DNA of 64,000 nt, from contig NZ_FPBP01000005.1 of the NCBI RefSeq assembly GCF_900116705.1, forward strand, positions 176,377-240,376, given 5' to 3'. The notes beneath the pieces are model-generated. The model was not told the origin of the DNA, ran no database searches, and worked only from the letters and a program-made list of their open reading frames with translations. Made by a program: the position numbers and the translations under genes. Every line of letters begins with the position of its first letter. The stretch's first letter is position 1. Below are positions 36,345 through 45,074 of this stretch, one piece after another. Origin of the DNA: Halomonas korlensis (GTDB lineage Bacteria; Pseudomonadota; Gammaproteobacteria; Pseudomonadales; Halomonadaceae).

Positions 36345-36421
36345 TGGTGGGCCCAGCTGGACTCGAACCAGCGACCAAAGAATTATGAGTTCTCTGCTCT
36401 AACCAACTGAGCTATAGGCCC
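36345..36421 (-). tRNA. ileX: tRNA-Ile (anticodon CAU, lysidine type)
   Basis: A 77-nt cloverleaf with encoded CCA. The acceptor stem GGGCCUA/UGGGCCC has six Watson-Crick pairs and one U-G pair, and the anticodon CAT is at 36385-36387. The body (TTGGTCGCTGGTTC...AGTCCAGC) matches tRNA-Ile2 rather than elongator tRNA-Met. C34 would be changed to lysidine by TilS so that AUA is read. A TATCAT -10 box lies upstream (36437-36442), with a GC-rich discriminator typical of stable RNA genes. Confidence 0.87.
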
Positions 36422-36586
36422 TGCTTGCGCGGGCGTATGATAGCGAATGCCGCTCGACGGGGCTAGAGCCGTGTGAGGCATTGGCCTGGGTTCAGTGAAC
36501 TTACCGGGGAATCAGTCGACTAAACGACGTGTGATGGCGCCAAGCGCCATCGGACACACGGAATTTATCGCTAAAAGGAGTTCTGC
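36422..36586. other. Region between the tRNA and PRC-barrel genes
   Basis: 165 bases that must carry the promoters for both flanking divergent genes. No reading frame seen. Confidence 0.5.
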
Positions 36587-37138
36587 ATGACATCTTCCTA
36601 TCTCCGCAATCCCGCGCTTCTCGGTATCCTGGTCGCAGGGGGCCTAGCCTTCGGCAGCAGCGCCATGGCGGCGCCAGAAGGCCTGTACTCCGCCGACGAA
36701 CTGCTCGATGCCGACGTCTATACCCAGGCCGACCCCGACGATGAAATCGGCGAAGTGGAGGATATTCTGCTCGACAACGACATGCAGGTGCGCGCCATCG
36801 TCATCGACACCGGCAACCTGCTCGACATGGGCGAGCGACAATACGTCCTGGAGGCCGGCCAGTTCACTGTCGAAACGCAGAACGGCAATGATATTGAAAA
36901 CATCGAATACCGCGTCATGGTGGACATGAGCGAGGAAGAGCTCACCCAGCAGCCCGAATACACCAACGACTGGTGGCAGAACGCCCGCCAGGGCGCTCAA
37001 GAGGCGTGGGAGCAGACCAAGCAAGGCGCCGCCAGTGCCTGGGAAACCACTCAGGAAGGCGCCTCACAGGCGCTGGACCGCATTGGCCAGGCGCTGGAAA
37101 ACGTTGGGGAGCGTACCCAGGACGCCGCTTCTGAGTAA
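36587..37138 (+). CDS. Secreted PRC-barrel protein with apolipoprotein-like tail
   Basis: A 183-residue exported protein with a signal peptide ending AMA-AP. A PRC-barrel domain lies at about 31-105 (LLDADVYTQADPDDEIGEVE, LDNDMQVRAIVIDTG). The C-terminal 60 residues are an amphipathic helix of 11-residue repeats (AWEQTKQGAAS, AWETTQEGASQ), as in YtxH/apolipoprotein-type stress proteins. AAAGGAG sets the ATG 36587 start. It is the third exported PRC-barrel protein in the window. Confidence 0.82.
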   Translation: MTSSYLRNPALLGILVAGGLAFGSSAMAAPEGLYSADELLDADVYTQADPDDEIGEVEDILLDNDMQVRAIVIDTGNLLDMGERQYVLEAGQFTVETQNGNDIENIEYRVMVDMSEEELTQQPEYTNDWWQNARQGAQEAWEQTKQGAASAWETTQEGASQALDRIGQALENVGERTQDAASE

Positions 37139-37185
37139 TACCATCTTTTAGCCCTCGATTTGTCGAACACCAAGCGGTAGCGACC

Positions 37186-37215
37186 ATGAAGCCCGATCTC
37201 AGGATCGGGCTTCAT
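37186..37215. terminator. Hairpin after the PRC-barrel gene
   Basis: ATGAAGCCCGATC-TCAG-GATCGGGCTTCAT, a 13-bp perfect stem without U-tract. Confidence 0.6.
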
Positions 37216-37341
37216 GCGTTTATCCACCCTCTTTCCCGACTCACTCACCCCTTCCCTCCGGTCTCGCTACCTGGCTAACCTCCTGTCGGGACTCACCTAT
37301 ATTTCAAAAAAAGAAACAATTCCATTAGACTCACAATCTCA

Positions 37342-37360
37342 TTTGATAAAAAATATCATT
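37342..37360. promoter_or_regulatory. Fur-box-like inverted repeat upstream of the TonB receptor
   Basis: TTTGATAAAAAATATCATT contains TGATA-N5-TATCA and sits two bases before the ribosome site of the receptor gene. It is a partial match to the ferric-uptake-regulator consensus, consistent with iron regulation. Confidence 0.4.
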
Positions 37361-37373
37361 CAAGGTGAGTCAC

Positions 37374-39512
37374 ATGGAATATCCCTTTCGACGCGTGTGG
37401 GCACACGCCATGGCCGTTGCCGCAGTATCTGCAAGCTTCCCTGCCCTGGCGCAGCAAAGCGAGCGTCTCGAGAATATCGTGGTAACGGCCTCAGGCTTCG
37501 AACAATCGCTGGTCGACGCCCCGGCCAGCATTTCGGTGGTCACTCGCGAGGAGCTGGAGCGCCGAAACGTCAGCAGCCTCGCCGATGCCCTGCGCGACAT
37601 CGAGGGGGTCGACGTCGGCGGCCAGGTCGGCAAGACGGGCGGTCGCAACATCAGTATCCGCGGGATGCCCAGCGACTATACGCTGGTGCTCATCGACGGC
37701 CGCCGCCAGAACGTCGCCGGCAGCGTGACGCCCAACGGCTTTGGCGAGACGTCCACCAGCTTCTTTCCGCCGGTGTCGAGCATCGAGCGCATCGAGGTGA
37801 TTCGAGGGCCGATGTCGACACTTTATGGCTCCGATGCCATGGGCGGCGTGATCAATATCATCACCCGCCAGGTGGAGCGCGAATGGAGCGGCTCGGTTCA
37901 GGCGGAGAGCACCTTCAACCAGCACGACGAGTTCGGCGACAGCCGTGCCACCAGCCTCTACGTCACAGGCCCACTGGTCGAGGAGACCTTGGGCCTACAG
38001 GTCCGCGGCCGCTTTTATGATCGCGACGCCTCGAGCCTGACCTACGCCGAAGCCGATGGCACCGAGGTTCCGGTCAGCCAGCGCGGTCCCAGCCCGGTGG
38101 AGGGTGACATTTACAACCTGGGCGCCAGGTTGACCTTCACACCGAACGATGGTCATGACATTTGGCTCGATGGCGAGGTCAACCGTCAGCGATACAACAA
38201 CGATGCGTGTCAGCTCGGCACCCTGGATGGTCGAACGCGCAGCTGCGAGCCGGACCCAGGCACGGCCAATGGCTACGCGGACGAGTTGCGCTTCGAGCGT
38301 GAACAGCTGGCCATTGGTCACACCGGGCACTTTGCCAGCGGCACGCTGGAATCGAGCGTGATGCACAACACCACCTCGACCGAAGGGCGCACCATCCCGG
38401 GCACGATCGGCGAGCCCTATGCCGGCTTCCCCTCGGTCATCGGGGGCCAGCCACGCGAGCTGGAAACCCACAACCGGGTGATCGACAGCAAGTTCACCAT
38501 GCCGCTGGGCGATCATGTCGCAACGCTTGGTGGCCAGTGGTGGGACGCCGAACTCGATGACGGCCTGGCGACCGAGCCCTTCGAGCAGACCACCTGGGCG
38601 CTGTTCGTCGAGGACGAATGGCTGCTGCGCGACGACCTGGCACTGACGCTGGGCGGGCGCTACGACCATCACGACGCCTTCGGCAGCCAGTTCAGCCCGC
38701 GTGGTTATCTGGTCTGGAACGCCACCCAGGCCTGGACATTCAAGGGCGGCGTCAGCCGTGGCTACAAGACCCCTTCGCTTAATGACTTGCACAACGGCAT
38801 CAACGGCGTCACCGGCCAGGGCACCGTGCTGACGATCGGCAACCCCGATCTCGCGCCCGAGACCAGCACCAGCAGCGAACTCGGCGTGCAGTACGACAAC
38901 CCGCGAGGCTTCACGGCGGGCGCCACCCTGTTCTACAACCAGTTCGACGACAAGATCGCCAGTGGCAACGACATCCTCGTCACGGGCGACCCATTGATTC
39001 CCGATGGCGTCTATGCTCAGGACATCAATATCGACGAGGCCGTGACCCGAGGGATCGAGCTGTCCAGCCGACTCCAGCTGGCGCCAGCGTGGCAACTCGG
39101 CGCTAATTACACCTACACCGACAGCGAGCAGAAAAGCGGGGACAACCAGGGCGAGCCACTGACCGACACCCCGGAACATGCCCTCAATGCCACCCTGCGC
39201 TGGCAGGCCAGCGAGCGCCTCGACGCCTGGCTATCGGCGGAATACCGCAGCAAGCGCTACCGTAATCGCGAGAGTGTCCGTGGGGCGCCTGCCTTCGCTG
39301 ACCTCGGCGATTTCAAGGCCTATTCGTTGTTCCACCTGGGCGGCAGCTACGCCGTGTCCGACACCGTCACGCTCAGCGCCACTCTTTATAACCTCTTCGA
39401 CAAGGATTTCGTCGACTATCGTGCCTACGATGACGGCAGCAGTTACGGCAACGTGTATGCCAACAGCGAAGAAGGCCGCCGTCTCTGGCTTTCCGCACGT
39501 TACGAATTCTGA
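37374..39512 (+). CDS. TonB-dependent siderophore receptor (FepA/CirA type)
   Basis: A 712-residue outer-membrane receptor: a signal peptide (to about residue 25), a TonB box region ERLENIVVTASG, a plug domain with VINIITR and YGSDAMGGV, and a 22-strand barrel ending in a C-terminal aromatic (ARYEF). It imports ferric-siderophore, probably of catecholate type, using TonB energy. ATG 37374 has AAGGTGA upstream. A Fur-like inverted repeat precedes it. No ABC uptake genes are adjacent. Confidence 0.88.
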   Translation: MEYPFRRVWAHAMAVAAVSASFPALAQQSERLENIVVTASGFEQSLVDAPASISVVTREELERRNVSSLADALRDIEGVDVGGQVGKTGGRNISIRGMPSDYTLVLIDGRRQNVAGSVTPNGFGETSTSFFPPVSSIERIEVIRGPMSTLYGSDAMGGVINIITRQVEREWSGSVQAESTFNQHDEFGDSRATSLYVTGPLVEETLGLQVRGRFYDRDASSLTYAEADGTEVPVSQRGPSPVEGDIYNLGARLTFTPNDGHDIWLDGEVNRQRYNNDACQLGTLDGRTRSCEPDPGTANGYADELRFEREQLAIGHTGHFASGTLESSVMHNTTSTEGRTIPGTIGEPYAGFPSVIGGQPRELETHNRVIDSKFTMPLGDHVATLGGQWWDAELDDGLATEPFEQTTWALFVEDEWLLRDDLALTLGGRYDHHDAFGSQFSPRGYLVWNATQAWTFKGGVSRGYKTPSLNDLHNGINGVTGQGTVLTIGNPDLAPETSTSSELGVQYDNPRGFTAGATLFYNQFDDKIASGNDILVTGDPLIPDGVYAQDINIDEAVTRGIELSSRLQLAPAWQLGANYTYTDSEQKSGDNQGEPLTDTPEHALNATLRWQASERLDAWLSAEYRSKRYRNRESVRGAPAFADLGDFKAYSLFHLGGSYAVSDTVTLSATLYNLFDKDFVDYRAYDDGSSYGNVYANSEEGRRLWLSARYEF

Positions 39513-39627
39513 CAGTCAAGCGCGACCCCGGTTTCGGCCCAACACCGGCACCGGGGTCGATATGCCACTTGCATCAGGGCTCGTCGATTTACGACAATGG
39601 TCGAATACTCGTCGCCTGGGAAAACGC

Positions 39628-40503
39628 ATGTTCGCCGAACTCTTTGCCGTGATGGCCCCCGTGCTGACCGGGGCCGGCCTGGGCTTTGCCTGGATACGCC
39701 TCGGCTATTCCTATCCGGTTGAGTTCGTCACCCGCCTGGTTTTCAATATCGGCACCCCAGCGCTGGTGCTGGCGTCGCTCTCCGGCGCCGACATCGATGC
39801 CGGCAGTTTCGGGCGTACCATGCTGGCCACCGCTCTGGTCCTCACGGCCATGGCCGGTGTGTCCTTTGTGCTTGCCAAGCTGTTGCGCCGCGACTGGCGG
39901 GTCATCCTTGCCCCGGCGATGTATCCCAACACCGGTAACATGGGCCTGCCGGTGGTGCTGTATGCCTTCGGCGATGCCGGCTTCGTCTTCGGTATCACGG
40001 TCATGGTCACGGTCGCGCTGTTTCAATTCACGCTGGGAACGGTGCTGGCTACCCGCAGCAACCCCCTCAAGGCCCTGGCCAAGACGCCGACCGTCTACTC
40101 CATTCTCATCTCGCTGACCTTGTTGCTTTCTGATACCACTCTGCCTAAATGGATCGACAACAGCGTCGACCTGATCTCGGGCTTCACCGTCCCGCTGATG
40201 CTGATCACGCTGGGTGTATCGCTGGCAAGCATTCAGGCCAGGAACCTCAAGTCCGGCATCAGTTTCAGCCTGTTGCGCACGCCCGCCGCAGCGCTGGTGG
40301 CCTGGGGTGTCGGCACGCTCCTGGGCCTGCCGGCCATGGCGCTGAGTATCCTGATATTGCAGATGAGCATGCCGGTGGCGGTGTTCAATTACCTGTTCGC
40401 GCAGCGCGCACGGCGTGAGCCCGAGTACGTGGCCAGCCTGGTGTTCTGTTCCACCCTGCTGTCGCTGGTCTACCTGCCGATACTGCTGGCGTTCATGATC
40501 TAG
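39628..40503 (+). CDS. AEC (auxin efflux carrier) family transporter
   Basis: A 291-residue membrane protein with ten helices and the AEC hallmarks FNIGTPALVLASLSG and MYPNTGNMGLPVVLYAFGD, with a second half SGFTVPLMLITLGVSLAS. Family members export malonate, malate or amino acids; the substrate is unknown. ATG 39628 lies 115 bases after the receptor. Confidence 0.85.
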   Translation: MFAELFAVMAPVLTGAGLGFAWIRLGYSYPVEFVTRLVFNIGTPALVLASLSGADIDAGSFGRTMLATALVLTAMAGVSFVLAKLLRRDWRVILAPAMYPNTGNMGLPVVLYAFGDAGFVFGITVMVTVALFQFTLGTVLATRSNPLKALAKTPTVYSILISLTLLLSDTTLPKWIDNSVDLISGFTVPLMLITLGVSLASIQARNLKSGISFSLLRTPAAALVAWGVGTLLGLPAMALSILILQMSMPVAVFNYLFAQRARREPEYVASLVFCSTLLSLVYLPILLAFMI

Positions 40504-40614
40504 GCTTGGTGGGGAGGAACACCCCCAGTATGGGGCAGTCACTAATCAAGGATGCCTTGCGCGCCCCTGCTAATTTGAACGACCACCGAGACCAGCCAAG
40601 GAGAGGGACCCCGG

Positions 40615-41784
40615 ATGATCACACCACGCCATGCCGTCTCGACCGCCCTGCTGATGGGCGCCACCCTGGCAACGGGACATGCCGTTGCGGCAGACACACT
40701 CGAGAACACCATCGTCACCGAAGATTACGACCTGCAACTAGAGCGCATCGCCACCGGGCTGGAAAACCCTTGGGCCGTGGCCGAACTGCCCGATGGCCGC
40801 TACTTGGTGACCGAGCGCCCCGGGAACATGGTGCTGATCGACGCCGACGGCGAAATGGTTCGCCTCGAAGGCGTACCCGAGATTGCGAGCCACGGCCAAG
40901 GCGGTCTGCTCGATATTGTTCTGCACCCCGACTATGGCAGCAGCGGGAGCGATGGTGAGGGCATGGGAGACAACGACTGGCTCTATTTCACCTGGAGTCA
41001 GGCCGGCGATGGAGGCACCGCCACCACCCTCAGCCGTGCCCGACTCGAGGGCGAGCGTCTGGTCGATGTCGAGCAAATTTTCGTGCAGGACCGTTTCTCG
41101 CAGCCCGGCCGCCACTATGGCTCGCGGCTCGCCTGGCTCGATGACGGCACGCTGTTGATGAGCATCGGCGACCGCGGTGTCACCCCCGAGCGCGCCCAGG
41201 ACAGCGGTGACCACGCCGGGAGCTTCCTGCGCCTGACTGACACTGGCGGCGTACCGGACGACAACCCCTTCGTCGACGACGCCGATGCCCTCGATGAGCT
41301 CTACACTCTCGGCAACCGTAACCCGCAGGGGCTGACGGTCACCCGTGACGGCGAGGTCTGGTCGACGGAGCATGGCCCGCGCACCGGCGATGAGCTCAAC
41401 CGCATCGAGCCCGGCGTGAACTACGGCTGGCCGGAGGTGAGCCTGGGCCGCGATTACGGCACCAACCAGCCTATCGGCGTCGATAGCGCACCCGGCATGC
41501 GCGACCCGGTGCATGTCTTTGAAGGTCGCTTCGCCCCCTCAGGCCTGGCCGAGGTCACGGGTGAGACCTTCCCCGACTGGCAGGGCGACTTGCTCGCCGG
41601 CGGACTGGCAAGTGAAAAATTGATCCGCCTGGCACTCGAAGGCACAGAAGTCGTTGAACGTGAGCTTATCCTCGAAGGTGAGGTCGGACGAATACGCGAT
41701 GTGCGGCTAGGCAGCGATGGCGCCATCTACCTGCTCACCGACGAGGCCGATGGCGCGCTCTACCGGATCGCGCCGACCGAGTGA
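40615..41784 (+). CDS. PQQ-dependent soluble aldose sugar dehydrogenase (YliI-like)
   Basis: A 389-residue periplasmic quinoprotein with a signal peptide (to AVAAD, about 27). The six-bladed propeller carries the catalytic HGQGGLLDIVLHP, ASGDRGV-type MSIGDRG, LGNRNPQGL and EHGPRTGDELN motifs that bind PQQ and calcium. It oxidises aldoses to lactones and passes electrons onward. ATG 40615. No pqq biosynthesis genes are in the window, so the cofactor may be taken up or made elsewhere. Confidence 0.88.
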   Translation: MITPRHAVSTALLMGATLATGHAVAADTLENTIVTEDYDLQLERIATGLENPWAVAELPDGRYLVTERPGNMVLIDADGEMVRLEGVPEIASHGQGGLLDIVLHPDYGSSGSDGEGMGDNDWLYFTWSQAGDGGTATTLSRARLEGERLVDVEQIFVQDRFSQPGRHYGSRLAWLDDGTLLMSIGDRGVTPERAQDSGDHAGSFLRLTDTGGVPDDNPFVDDADALDELYTLGNRNPQGLTVTRDGEVWSTEHGPRTGDELNRIEPGVNYGWPEVSLGRDYGTNQPIGVDSAPGMRDPVHVFEGRFAPSGLAEVTGETFPDWQGDLLAGGLASEKLIRLALEGTEVVERELILEGEVGRIRDVRLGSDGAIYLLTDEADGALYRIAPTE

Positions 41785-41983
41785 TCGGCCCCGTCATGGC
41801 AAAGCATACTCCTCACCCTGAACCTCGCCGTCGAACCGGCGGCGAGTGAGCAATCTTCGGCCTTGATAGTCGAGGCCAACCCCGCGATTTGCGATCGACT
41901 CGAAAGGAGCTTCAGGGGGCAGCCTAACTTCTCGAGGCGTAGCGTCTCGAACAGCACGTGCAGACGAGACAGCGAAAGAAAAA

Positions 41984-42005
41984 CGCCCCCAGAAGTCTGG
42001 AGGCG
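41984..42005 (-). terminator. Terminator of the repeat-protein gene
   Basis: CGCCCCCAG-AAGT-CTGGAGGCG pairs with one mismatch and is followed on the minus strand by five U. Confidence 0.7.
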
Positions 42006-42032
42006 AAATAGCGTCATCTGGGTTAAAAAGCT

Positions 42033-42410
42033 TTACTCATCCTCCCTGGGCTCTTGAAGAGACTCATCGGGCACGGGGTCGCGCTCGTCGCTCTCGATAC
42101 GATCGGTGGGATCAATAGCGGGATCGGACGAGCCGGGGTCATCAGACTCCATTTCGGTGCCTGAGCCCGTTCCAGCAGCTGAGCCCGTTCCAGTGCTTGT
42201 GCCGGACTCGGTGTCGGTCCTGGGCTCTTGCAGGGATTCATCCGGCACGGGGTCGCGCTCGTCGCTCTCGATTCGGTCAGTGGGATCAATAGCGGGATCG
42301 GACGAGCCTGGATCGCCGTCATGAGTATTTGCCAAGACCAACGGGCTAGCGGTCAGCCCCATTGAAACCACTAGAATACCTAGCGACTTGAGAAATTCCT
42401 TGGACATCAT
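42033..42410 (-). CDS. Secreted acidic repeat protein, function unknown
   Basis: A 125-residue protein with a signal peptide (LGILVVSMGLTASPLVLA). Two identical 32-residue segments (DPGSSDPAIDPTDRIES...) are separated by a Ser/Thr/Gly-rich linker (GTSTGTGSAAGTGSGTE). The composition is strongly acidic. ATG 42410 has AAAAGGAG six bases upstream. No known domain. Its own terminator follows. Confidence 0.7.
   Translation of the reverse strand: MMSKEFLKSLGILVVSMGLTASPLVLANTHDGDPGSSDPAIDPTDRIESDERDPVPDESLQEPRTDTESGTSTGTGSAAGTGSGTEMESDDPGSSDPAIDPTDRIESDERDPVPDESLQEPREDE
42046..42140. repeat. 95-bp direct repeat, copy A
   Basis: Copy A of an imperfect duplication inside the acidic repeat protein; it differs from copy B at about ten mostly silent positions, so the protein repeat is exact. 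Confidence 0.9.
42220..42314. repeat. 95-bp direct repeat, copy B
   Basis: Copy B of the same duplication, 174 bases away. In the linker, CTGAGCCCGTTCCAG is also found twice (42161 and 42179). Confidence 0.9.
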
Positions 42411-42927
42411 GTCTAACTCCTTTTAGGGTCCATCAGCTTGCTTGCTCTGCCCTAATCAATATAGATAAGGATTTGCTCTTCCTTGTTTAATTCGAGTAAT
42501 CAAAAGTAATATTATGTAACAAAAAGCCACTTGCTTCAGATTACTGCCCATCCTCGTAGAGATCGTAATCCGGCTACTCTTCTCCTCCGCCGGTGGCATA
42601 ACGTCCTGTTGATACCGGAAATGTCCAGGCTCAGCGTGCTCGACATCAGTAAAAACTGCTTTATATTAGCTAAGATATATATAGTTAATGCTGTTTTAAC
42701 CTCCTGAATCACCCTCAATTGTTTATTTCTGGGACATGAAACAAGCCGGCACTGACGAGGGGGGCTAGGCCGCCTTTAAGTTGAATGATCGTTCAAAAAA
42801 CACTAGGGTGTGACACCTTCCACGCGTCAACGGTGCTGAATGGCAGACTGAACGACGCCAACAATCGGTAGGCGATCCTTCGGGCGCTCCTGCGTCATCC
42901 TGGGAGCCGACAAAAAAGGCTTAGCCA
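42411..42927. other. 517-base AT-rich region before proV
   Basis: Divergent promoter region for the acidic repeat protein (-) and proVWX (+). AT-rich over most of its length, with a TetR/BetI-like site at 42781-42796. No reading frame of note. Confidence 0.55.
42781..42796. promoter_or_regulatory. BetI/TetR-like operator upstream of proV
   Basis: TTGAATGATCGTTCAA is palindromic at 14 of 16 positions and resembles sites bound by BetI-class TetR regulators. It lies 132 bases before the proV start, suggesting choline-responsive control of betaine uptake. Confidence 0.5.
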
Positions 42928-44130
42928 ATGAACGAGAACCGCAACGTCAAGATTCGGGTTCGCAACCTGACCAAAGTGTTCGGCAGCCAGCCGAAGAAAG
43001 CACTCGAGCTACGCGAGCAAGGACTGCGCCGCGCCGACATTTTCGAAAAGACCGGTCAGACCCTCGGCCTGTCGAATATCAATTTCGACGTTCATGAAGG
43101 TGAACTGCTGGTCATCATGGGGTTATCGGGGTCTGGTAAGTCCACGCTGATTCGCTGCCTCAACCGGCTGATTGAACCCACTGAGGGTGAAATCGTCATC
43201 GATGGGGAGAACATTCCCGAACTCGGTGACAAGGCGCTGCTGGAGTGCCGCCGTCGCCACTTCTCAATGGTGTTCCAGAACTTCGCGCTTTTCCCCCACC
43301 GCACGGTGCAACAGAACGCCGAGTTCGGATTGGAGATTCGTGGCGTGGACAAGGCCAAGCGCGCCGAGATCGCACGCAACGCGCTCAAGCAGGTGGGCCT
43401 GGAGGGCTGGGAAGACGCCCTGCCCAACCAGCTTTCCGGGGGCATGCAGCAGCGCGTGGGCCTGGCGCGGGCACTGGCCAACGACGCCACCGTGCTGCTG
43501 ATGGACGAGGCTTTTTCGGCCCTCGACCCGCTGATCCGTGGCGACATGCAGCAAGAGCTGCTCGAACTGCAGAGTCGTATGCAGAAGACCACCGTGTTCA
43601 TCACCCATGATCTGGACGAAGCCCTGACCATCGGTGATCGCATCGTGCTGCTCAAGGATGGCGAAGTGGTGCAGATTGGCACGCCCGAGGAAATCCTCAC
43701 CCAGCCCGCCGATGACTATGTCCGCCGCTTTATCGAGGGCGTCGACAAATCACGCATCCTCACCGCCGAGAGCGCCATGCGCCCAGTTCGCGCCACCGCC
43801 CGCGAAGACGATGGCCCGCGCACGGTGCTGCGCAAGATGAAGGAAAACGCCATCGATTCGATCTATGTCACCAGCCGCGAGCGCAAGCTGCTGGGACTGG
43901 TCGAGGCCGATGCCGCCGACCAGGCCAGCAAGGACGGCAAGGACAGCATTCGTGACTGCATGATCCACGATTTCCGCTCCGTGGGCCCCGAAGAGCCGAT
44001 GCATAACCTGTTCGCCATGTTCAGCGAAAAGAGCTTTCCCATCGCCGTGGTGGATAGCGACCGTCGGCTGCTCGGCGTCGTCGTCAAGGGCGCCGTTCTC
44101 GATCAACTGGCACAGGCAGGAGACAACTGA
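42928..44130 (+). CDS. proV: Glycine betaine/proline ABC transporter ATPase ProV
   Basis: A 400-residue ATPase: Walker A GLSGSGKST (65-73), signature LSGGMQQRVGLARAL, Walker B VLLMDEAFSALDP, plus the ProV-type insertion KALELREQGL near residue 26. The C-terminal 110 residues hold a CBS-like pair that in OpuA senses ionic strength. It overlaps proW by one base (TGATG). Confidence 0.93.
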   Translation: MNENRNVKIRVRNLTKVFGSQPKKALELREQGLRRADIFEKTGQTLGLSNINFDVHEGELLVIMGLSGSGKSTLIRCLNRLIEPTEGEIVIDGENIPELGDKALLECRRRHFSMVFQNFALFPHRTVQQNAEFGLEIRGVDKAKRAEIARNALKQVGLEGWEDALPNQLSGGMQQRVGLARALANDATVLLMDEAFSALDPLIRGDMQQELLELQSRMQKTTVFITHDLDEALTIGDRIVLLKDGEVVQIGTPEEILTQPADDYVRRFIEGVDKSRILTAESAMRPVRATAREDDGPRTVLRKMKENAIDSIYVTSRERKLLGLVEADAADQASKDGKDSIRDCMIHDFRSVGPEEPMHNLFAMFSEKSFPIAVVDSDRRLLGVVVKGAVLDQLAQAGDN

Positions 44131-44969
44131 TGGCAATCGACATTCCGCGCATTCCGTTAGGCGATTGGATCGAGGGCGGCCTGACCTGGCTGACCAGTGA
44201 ATACTCCGTCGTCACCCGAGCGATTTCCCGCGTCACCCAGACCGGCATCAATGGCCTCAACGACGCCATGATGTGGATACCCCCCTGGGCGCTGCTGGTG
44301 ATCATTGCCTTGTTGTGCTGGAAGGCCGCCGGCCTGCGCTTGGGCATCGGGGCGGCGCTCGGCCTGGCGCTGATCTGGAATCTGGGCCTCTGGGACCCGA
44401 TGATCGAGACACTCACGCTGGTGGTGATCGCGACCCTGGTGGCGGTGGTCATCGCGCTTCCCGTGGGTATTGCCGCGGCGCTCTCCGAGCGGCTCTACAA
44501 GACGATCATGCCGGTGCTCGACTTCATGCAGACCATGCCGGCGTTCGTCTACTTGATTCCGGCGATTCCCTTCTTCGGGATCGGCTCGGTCTCGGCGATC
44601 TTCGCCACGGTGATCTTCTCCATGCCGCCGGCGATCCGCTTTACGACGCTGGGGATCCGCCAGGTGCCGGTAGAGCTGATCGAGGCCGCCGACGCCTATG
44701 GCGCCACGAGTCGCCAGAAGCTGTTCAAGGTACAGCTGCCGTTGTCGCTACCCACCGTGATGGCCGGCATCAACCAGACGATCATGCTCGCCCTGTCGAT
44801 GGTGGTGATCGCCGCGATGATCGGCGCCGATGGTTTGGGCAGTGAAGTCTGGCGCGCTATTCAGCGTCTGCGCCCGGGTGATGGCTTCGAGGCCGGTATC
44901 GCCGTGGTCATCCTCGCCATGCTGCTCGACCGCCTGACTCAGTCGCTGCGCAAGACGCGCAAGTCCTAA
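44130..44969 (+). CDS. proW: Glycine betaine/proline ABC transporter permease ProW
   Basis: 279 residues with six or seven helices and the ABC permease EAA loop EAADAYGATSRQKLFKVQLP. It forms the membrane channel of the importer and lacks the long N-terminal tail of E. coli ProW. Translationally coupled to proV by a one-base overlap. Confidence 0.92.
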   Translation: MAIDIPRIPLGDWIEGGLTWLTSEYSVVTRAISRVTQTGINGLNDAMMWIPPWALLVIIALLCWKAAGLRLGIGAALGLALIWNLGLWDPMIETLTLVVIATLVAVVIALPVGIAAALSERLYKTIMPVLDFMQTMPAFVYLIPAIPFFGIGSVSAIFATVIFSMPPAIRFTTLGIRQVPVELIEAADAYGATSRQKLFKVQLPLSLPTVMAGINQTIMLALSMVVIAAMIGADGLGSEVWRAIQRLRPGDGFEAGIAVVILAMLLDRLTQSLRKTRKS

Positions 44970-45074
44970 GTCACCCGGAGCCTGGCACAAAAGCCCAGGC
45001 GTTGACGCCCGAGGTTGAATTATTCCGTGACTGTCGCCATATTGATACGGTCACTCCAAAGAAGAGGTAGATTG

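Noticed and set aside
36345..36421. Reading the CAU tRNA as elongator tRNA-Met
   Set aside because: The T-arm and variable-loop sequence match tRNA-Ile2 (lysidine-modified) rather than tRNA-Met.
42046..42314. Possible insertion-sequence ends or attachment sites
   Set aside because: Direct repeats lie wholly within one gene and encode the same peptide; no transposase is nearby.
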